Below are positions 56,951 to 64,000 of a DNA stretch of 64,000 bases, piece after piece. The translations under genes and the position numbers were made by a program. Numbering within the stretch: the first letter of the stretch is position 1; every line of letters starts with the position of its first letter. The notes beneath the pieces are model-generated. The model was not told the DNA's origin and searched no databases. It saw only the letters and a list, made by a program, of their open reading frames with translations. Where the stretch lies: the NCBI RefSeq assembly GCF_030272615.1, contig NC_081408.1:620616476-620680475 (forward strand). The letters are read 5' to 3'. The stretch comes from Cryptomeria japonica (Eukaryota; Streptophyta; Pinopsida; Cupressales; Cupressaceae).

Positions 56951-58561
56951 TGTTGGATATTTGTCATTGATGTCAAAGGATTTTGATCAAGGTTGTAGTG
57001 GAATTATTAGTTTGAGCTACATGGCTACTTGATTGAGCTACTTGGTTGTGTGCTTGAGTTACTTGGTTACTTGGTTGAGCTACTTGGTTGTCTAGTTGAA
57101 TTACTTGGTTGTGTGTTTAACTTCTTGGGTGTTAGCCTGAGTTAGTTGCTTGTCCACACCATCTATCAGTTTGTCTACTTTAGATTGACACATCATTATT
57201 TGAATATTAATTATGAAGCTTATTTGAGTCGAAGTATTGACAAATATTTGAACTTCTGAGTTTATTATCTACTATAGAGGATTGCATTTCATTGAGAAAT
57301 ATTTATTGAAAGTCTTGACACAATGGTGTGGATGTTCATGTGTAACTGTTTGAATATTTTCATATCCCCATTTGTTGCCTGTGCCACTTTGATTGGTAAC
57401 GTTGCATCGCACATGCAAAAGCAATGAATATAGATGGGTTTGATTGCTTTATTTATTTGCCCATTCTATTTTGGTGTGATGATGTCAGGAGCTTTTATCG
57501 TCTGAAAGTGGGATGTTTCGATTCTCAGCTCCACATCTTTCTTGCAGACTTTGTGCAGTCTAACTTTGGGCATTACATGAGTGGTGCATTTTTTTTTTTC
57601 ATGTCTTATGCCTTTGACGATTTTTAGAGCTCTTGTTTTGTGGATTCAAATGATAAAGGGAGGTCATGGTTGAAGAATGACTTGACCGTGTAGAAGTAAA
57701 AATCTGTATTCTTCATTGGGCTGGTCAATTGTCTTTCACTTCTTATATATTTATGATTATTGTCGAAGTAACTGCTGATTCAATAACAACAATGTGTGGA
57801 ATCCCCAAAGTCTGAAATATATGATGGGTGTGTAAAGAGATTAAGATATATGCATGAGACGGTAGACAATCCTTGAGTGATTGTCATTGTTTGAAAGAAT
57901 TTTTTTGGTAACTAATTTCTATGTTATGAATGAGAACATGCTGAAAGTTTGTGTTCTAGTTCATGGTATATGATGGTTTTGAATGAGAACAAAAAGTGGA
58001 AGTATTGTTTTAGTTCATGGTCATATATGTACATGGAAATATTTGAAAAAGATGTGTGTGCTTTGTGAAGGAAGCTTGAGCTTGGGAACTGGGTAAAATA
58101 AGGAGGATATGATTGTATTGAGTGCAATTTAGAGGAGTCTAGCTTTATTTTCAGAGTGAGGAGCTTATATTTGAGACATACTTAATGGAGCTACTTATGT
58201 GAATATGATAGGATTTTTGAATGCAAAATATGAAGATCCTTCTAAAAGTTTAATTAATTTTTGAGTATGTAAAAGACAATAGTAGGTGCTCCAATTTATT
58301 GAAATTGGTGCTTCAAGGAGAGTTGGTGCTTTCAGTGAGTTGGTGTTCACTTATGTAATTTGGTTTGGTTCCCATTTGTTAATGAAAGCCATTGTGTGTC
58401 GTGGTTTTTAACCCGAAAGGGTTTTCCATGTGAAATCTGGTGTTTGCATCTTGATATTTGCTCTCTCTATTTGGTTTTGTGTATTTAAAAGTTTAAAATA
58501 CTAATTCACCCCCTCCACTCCCCTCCCATCCCCCTTCTTAGTATTTTCTGTGTGCTTCTCA
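56951..58561 (+). mobile_element. 3' LTR of Copia element 52394-58561
   Basis: Begins TGTTGGATATTTGTC and ends GTGCTTCTCA. It is collinear with the 5' LTR but has small indels and many substitutions. An extra series of 'gagctacttggtt' repeats lies at ~57010-57130. Confidence 0.88.
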
Positions 58562-58566
58562 TATCA

Positions 58567-59415
58567 GGCCATCTCAAGAACATGTGAATATCGATTCATT
58601 AACTATTTATCTGTTGCTTATTGCCATTGTTAAGCTCATTCATTGTTGTTGAAAATAAATTTTCATGGCTTCGAGTTGGAGTTGTCTCCCAGATTTGTAG
58701 CCTTTGCTTCTTTTCACCCGTTGCTACAAGAATTGTGAAAAATTTGATGCATTTATTGTACTACTATGTTTGCTTTATTTGGGCCACTCAAAAGAACCTT
58801 GCTTGAGATAGCACGTTTTCACACAATTTCTTTTGTGTGATTTTAGATCTGGTTTTGCTATGTCATTTCCCATAGAACATTTCTATTTCAATGAGAGTTC
58901 TTATTCAAAAGCATATCCTCCCATTATGGTTATCAATTTGTAAAATCTAACTGTAATTATCACGCTTAAGTATCATAAAGTGGTATAAATGCAATAATAA
59001 TCCACACTTAATTATTTTCTTGTGAGTTCTTATTCAAAAGCATATCCTCCCATTATGGTTATGGATTTTAATTGTAAGTATTATGCACAAGTATCATGAA
59101 GTGGTACAAATGTAATAATTTGTGTTGTTGCTAAATTATGTCTTACACACTTTTTGAACTACTTAAGCAATTCTATGTTCAAATGAAGGTGACAGATCAT
59201 GCCATAATGCTATAGTAAGTTGACTTTAGACCACACATAGGAAATATTATATATGAAATTTCCATGTTAAAGACAAGGAAACATGTGGCTTGGGATTGGT
59301 GCTGTCTTATGTGGAAGTTGGGTGGTATAGGTTTCAATTTTTTTAAAGTTTTAGATCATTGTCTTCACAAGCAAGTGGATTATTAGAGCTTTTGTTGAGG
59401 AAGAGTCTTGGAAGG
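58567..59415. other. Intergenic sequence
   Basis: No gene recognised. Contains the tandem duplication at 58894-59124. Confidence 0.45.
58894..59124. repeat. Tandem duplication, ~129-bp unit
   Basis: The block starting gagttcttattcaaaagcat occurs at 58895 and again 129 bp later. The two units are similar along most of their length, with one deletion in the second. Confidence 0.8.
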
Positions 59416-59423
59416 TGTTTTAT

Positions 59424-60631
59424 CTATGTTCCACAGAGTTTTGGGGATGGGGACAAGAGGGGACGCCGAGATGTGTTTCCAGTACATGGGAACTTTTGGG
59501 TCATTTTCGAGGGGACAACTATTAAAAAAGTAGGGTTTTTTTTAACAAATATCTAGAAATTTCAAATATGCATATCATAAAAATGGTAAAGAATTCATCA
59601 TAGACATTAATACATTGCATTAGATTTGAATTGATATTTCACAAGAGAATTGACAAACATTTTCCCAAAATTCAAATCCTTTTATCAATCATTGCCAACA
59701 AACATATGTCTTAAACATCCATATTTATGAGATTACATAAACTATAAATAGAAAAGTTAAAACATAGAAGTTAATAATCAATTGTCTATCATAATGTCAA
59801 GACTCAGGATAAACTAAGAAAATATATGGTTGTCCATAATCAACACATGGTAGGTCTAAGACTAAGAGTCTAAATCAAGATTAGAGCTAGAGTCTCTATC
59901 TTAGTCACTATCAATATGAGAGGCTACCTCCTCAACCAATGGAACCCCAAGCAATACTAGAGTTGTCTTTGTCCTCCTCAACTTGCATAGCATTTTTAGG
60001 ATTGACATCCCAACGTAAGGATGGAGTCTGACGATAATCAGGAGTCTGACGATCTTGTAGCCGCAATGCACTATGAACAACCACTAACTTCTCTTATCAT
60101 CTAGAGATAAGGTGGTTCCTCTTGACTGATTGGATGAATCTATATGTGGACCAATTCCTCTCTTCAATAGAGGAACTAGACCAATTCCTCTGTCACCTAC
60201 TGCTCACTCCTTAACCAAATGCTTCTTCTTTTCTTGCTGCTATTTTCCTATTTTACAAATATCAAAATGAGTGTCTTTTTCTTCCTTTTGTTTGTTTTAT
60301 GCATTAGCTTAGGGTTTGTTATATCTTAATGTTTATTTGGGCTCTTGGTGGGGCCAATTAGGGACTTATAAAATTTCTGGGCCATAGGGGATGGCCAGTT
60401 GTCCCAAGGACAATCAGGGGACACCTAGGCATGCCTTGGCTATCACGAGGATATTTGGCCATCCTTGGCTGTCCCCTACAACCCAACAACCATCCTCAAA
60501 ACTTCCCCTATGTTTTTTCCAGAAAGGGGACGCTTAGGAAATGACAAATTCCCGCCCCCACGTCCTTGTTTCGTCCCCGATACGGGTACGAGGGAAAAAA
60601 AGGGCAGGTGACATGTCCCCGTGGAACATAT
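59424..60631 (-). mobile_element. hAT element with transposase C-terminal relic
   Basis: Ends are CTATGTTCCAC and GTGGAACATAT, with 10 bp exact terminal inverted repeats. The flanking octamers are tgttttat and ttttttat (7 of 8 match). The minus strand at ~60190-59880 encodes RNWST-like sequence, then FIQSVKRNHLIS and LVVVHSALRLQDR. This resembles the hAT C-terminus of copies 1 and 2 (NWSTYGFIHSLKRK ... VYIHSSLRLLSR). Most of the transposase is missing. The subterminal g-rich sequence resembles the element at 44805. Confidence 0.75.
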
Positions 60632-60659
60632 TTTTTTATAAGAATAATAATCATGGGTA

Positions 60660-61261
60660 TTGTTAATTTTTTATAACCTAGATTAACTACTCAACAAAAT
60701 TCATAGAATAGAAAAATAATTTTAATCTATTTGATTTTGTAACAGTCAATACTCTAGGTCATTCAACAACATTAAACAACAGAAGAAAATCCACATGAAA
60801 CCGATAACAAAGTAATGCTGATATACCCAGGAAACCCTAGAGTGGGGAAAACCCGCAAACACGTTTATTCAACTTTAGGAGCAAGAATTCATAAAGTAGA
60901 TTACAAGATTGCCACAACAATCACATAGAGATAATTTCAGCCTCACAATCCTCTTTCTTTGCCCGAATAATCTCTCTAACCGAATCTTCAACTTGTGCTC
61001 ATCAAAATTCTTTTTGTTTTGTTTTTGTCTTGTCTGAGCCTAAACCCATAGGCTCAATTTATAAGTTTTAATCCAAGGTACCTTGTTGCATTCAACTCCT
61101 ATATTTAGGCAATAGTTCTATATTTAGACATCTTGCATGAATTATGCCTAGATTGTGTTTACAACTAGATAACTGCAATATGCTTTATTTTCTAGGAAAA
61201 GTAAATTGAAGTTTTAACTTCCATTTGCATGAAAATACCTCTCAAGCTACAAAATTCAACA
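60660..61261 (-). mobile_element. 3' LTR of the minus-strand Copia remnant
   Basis: The minus strand starts TGTTGAATTTTGTAGC just after a purine run (aaagggag). An aatttataag-type TATA motif lies inside and the end is probably ...TTAACA at ~60660. The right boundary is good; the left one is a guess. Confidence 0.6.
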
Positions 61262-61402
61262 CTCCCTTTCAGTGAGGAAGGTGTTCTGTACAACACCCAA
61301 CTTATTCTTGTAGTATACAAACTTGCCCTTCATCAAGGCCTTGGTCAAGATGTCCGCTACTTGCTCGTTTGTAGGAATGTACTGCAACTACACTGTCCCC
61401 TT

Positions 61403-61732
61403 CTATAAACAATCTTTGATGAAGTGGTACTTGATCTCAATGTGCTTTGACTTGTTAAGAAACATACGATTCTCAAAGAGTTTGATACAACTATTATTAT
61501 CATAGTAAATAACTGTCAGTTCTAGCTCTTGATCAAAAATCCCAACTAGAAGTTTATGAAGCCAGATAGTATCACATGGAATCATATTGGTTTCCATATA
61601 CTCATCTTTGCATAACTTAGTGCAACTTCCTTTTGTTTTCTGTTGTACCAAGAGAAATCGCTCCTGATCCCAAACTGAAACTGTACCCTGAAGTGCCTCT
61701 CCTATTAGCTGTATTGCTTGCCCAATTTGCAT
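61403..61732 (-). pseudogene. Copia RNase H fragment
   Basis: A 109-residue open stretch with the Copia RNase H pattern IWLHKLLVGIFDQEL, YYDNNSCIKLFEN and SKHIEIKYHFIKD. A stop follows where the family would continue. Confidence 0.8.
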
Positions 61733-62144
61733 TAGTGAACCCTTTGAACTTCAATCCATCCTACTGAATATACCTTAGCCCATAATCAATTGTTTCATGA
61801 AGATACCTCAAAACATGCTTCACAACTACCCAATGCACTCACTTAGGCTCTTCGATACAATGGCTGAGTGAGTTCACTGCAAAACAAATATCTGGCCTAG
61901 TGTTGACTGGATACATAAGGGAGCCAATCAACTATTTATATAAAGAGTCCATTGCTTTTGATCTGGAAGCATCAATCTTCTTCCAGTTGGTCACAAGTGG
62001 TGTGGACATGATCTTACATTCCTCCATCTCGAATCCTTTTAAGCTATCAAATGTTTACTTCCCTTGTCCAAGGAAGATCTCTCCCTCTTTCTACCACAAC
62101 TCCAATCCCAAAAAGTAGTGCATCAACCCTAAGTCCATCTCAAA

Positions 62145-62399
62145 TTATCCTACAATTCCCCACTTGCAGTGTGCTATGAACTCTCCTGACCCTATGAGAA
62201 ACAAGCCATCAACATAGAACACCGATATGAGAGGATCACCCTTTACTTGAGCATAGTATAGGTTTGGATCTATCTCACTATTGGTGAAGTCCACACCTTG
62301 TAAATAATCATCAATACATGCATGCCATGCCCTGGGAGCCTGCTTAATCTTACACAATTCTCTCTTTAACTTGCATACATGGGAATCCCCCCCATGCAT
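62145..62399 (-). pseudogene. Copia reverse transcriptase fragment
   Basis: An 84-residue open stretch: VCKLKRELCKIKQAPRAWHA, DPNLYYAQVKGDP and FYVDGLFLIGS. The catalytic YVDD has become YVDG, so even this piece would be inactive. Confidence 0.8.
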
Positions 62400-63240
62400 C
62401 TTAAAACCCTCTGGTTTCTCAATGGAGATCTCTTACTCAACCACTCCATTGAGGAAGGTTGTCTTCATGTCCATGTGATGAATCCTCCAGCCCATTTGTA
62501 TTGCTACAAAAATGATAGCCCTTATGGATGAGTACCTAGGTACTTAAGTAAAAGTCTCATCATAGTCAATCCATTTCTTCTGAGAAAACCCCTTAGCTAC
62601 AAATCAGGCTTTGAACTTTTCCACACTACCATTTGGAACATTCTCAATCTTTAACAACCATCTCGATCCCACCACATAATTACCTTCTAGCCATGACACT
62701 ACCTCCCAAATGCCATTCTTCATTCATGATGGAAGAATACTCTTCCACCATGGCATCCCTCCATTCTTGGTGCTTGGATGCCTCCTTAAAGATGGAAGGC
62801 TCCACCTTAATCATTTCACTCATAAGCGCCATATATTCAGACTAACGTTTGAGAGCCTTTCTCTGTCTGACTGAATCTTGAGGCTCACCAACATACTCTT
62901 GGGCCTCTCTCAGTGTCTGCTCAACTGTCCTATTTCTCCTCTTCCTAGTAATAGAAATATGAGGCTGAGAAATTATTTGATCCTCCTTTTGATCATCTTG
63001 CTCAACTTACTTGCTCTTCTCTCCAGCTTGTGTGACTAAAGTTTGAGAAATTTGTGCTACCTCAACTGAGGGTGATAGCTCCTCATTCATCAAAGTGCTA
63101 GAATATTGAAGATAACCCTCTCCCTCAAACTTCACATCTCTGTGAACAACTATTTTCTTGAGGGAAGGAATGTAAACTCAATAGGCCTTAAAATATTCAC
63201 TGTACCCAGCAAGGATACCCTTCTCTATAGTTGGTTCCTG

Positions 63241-64000
63241 TAAAGGAAAAAATTGAGATTTAGGGTTTAAGATAATAAAACCACTAACTAGCCCAACTAA
63301 CCAAATTACATTGAAAGCGGGTTGAACCCAACAAATCTAGTCTCCATCATTGTGGGAAAGAGATTGAGATTCTAATTGGATTCAACTGGATAGGGGGTTG
63401 ATTAATCCTCTTTCTAAGTTGAATTTGATTGATTGTGAAATTAGGGAGAAAAATGAATTATTGAAACAATCTACAAAAATAGTAAACTTGCATTTGGGTA
63501 AAAGAAGATGTGTTGAACTTGTTCCTAGAAGTTCAACCTGATTTTTTGGGACCAGGTAGCACAGATCCGCTCTGGTCCTCCAAAATTTTCACCGTCAAAA
63601 GTCGAACTTGATCATCAGTATCGACTTAGCTAGATTTCTCACGTACAACTCCACACTTATTGAGGCCAAGGGGGCCAAAGTTTCTACTCTTGGGCCAAGG
63701 GTCGAGGGTTAGTTTAGGGACACCCTATTGCTGATGGAGGGACTTCACTTTTTATTTTTTACTATATTTTTGAAAGTTAATTTTTCAATTATTTTTGAAC
63801 TCATGATTTTTATTAGTTTAGAAAGTTGGAAATTTTTAGTTTGGAAAGTTGGCAATTTGTGTCAAAGTCATGATTTATAGATATTTAGAATTTTTCATAA
63901 TTTTTTGAATAAGTTTGGGAAATTACCAAAAAAGAAAAATGGCAATTTCTAAACGTTGTCAAAAACTGCCAAAATGGGTAATTTTGGATTACTAGATATT
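63241..64000. other. Right end of window, no gene seen
   Basis: AT-rich sequence with no recognised feature. The last ~250 bp hold short repeated gttggaaat/ggcaattt motifs. Confidence 0.4.

Larger units (their letters stand above)
60660..63240 (-). mobile_element. Copia-type retrotransposon remnant (minus)
   Basis: From right to left on the minus strand: linker and RT region (63240-62150), RNase H (61732-61403), polypurine tract and 3' LTR (61261-~60660). The 5' LTR, gag and integrase are not seen, and the similarity stops near 63240. Multiple stops. Confidence 0.75.

Overview
The window is nuclear DNA from a seed plant, most likely a conifer. It is AT-rich. It holds two conserved land-plant genes, both on the + strand, each with one intron stretched to about 15 kb by transposons. 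The rest is layered LTR retrotransposon and hAT debris. No bacterial-style features, CRISPR arrays, rRNA or tRNA genes were seen.

Gene 1 (visible exons 6075-24261) encodes a DoxX-family, HR-like lesion-inducing membrane protein. Four exons covering the C-terminal ~132 residues are present. The first exon (about 20-25 residues) was not found and is probably left of the window or destroyed. Its last intron is 16,233 bp (7933-24165) and contains LTRs plus a hAT transposase gene split by a 5.3 kb LTR. Gene 2 (35358-51544) encodes a complete 268-residue CUE-domain protein in five exons. Its first intron is 14,532 bp; the other three are 92-599 bp.

Layout: 1-794, 5' end of a minus-strand Copia element inserted in the ORF of LTR D. 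795-4655, LTR D, carrying a decayed ORF. 6075-24261, gene 1. 27001-28203, solo LTR with target duplication AATAT. 28570-~32900, Copia element with 5' LTR, gag, protease and integrase remnants but no reverse transcriptase. 35358-51544, gene 2, whose first intron holds two inverted hAT copies; the left one contains an LTR (TSD GCCCT) which contains another LTR (TSD GATCC). 52394-58561, Copia element with both LTRs and TSD TATCA that has lost most of integrase and all of RT. 59424-60631, hAT element. ~60660-63240, minus-strand Copia remnant with RT, RNase H and 3' LTR.

The most unusual item is a family of very long LTRs (members A, B, D, a truncated C2 and probably C1). A (16887-22158, TSD GGTAC) and B (37959-41201, TSD GATCC) look like solo LTRs. 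They begin TGTTGTGACC and have a TATA-like box 740-820 bp from the 3' end. Most of the length is U3. In A and D the U3 carries a sense-strand ORF for a coiled-coil-rich protein I cannot assign to a known family. In A, B and C1 the 5' part of U3 carries an array of degenerate ~40-70 bp repeats, and the repeat motif differs in each member. Upstream of the shared C-terminal half, the ORFs of A and D are unrelated, which suggests modular exchange.
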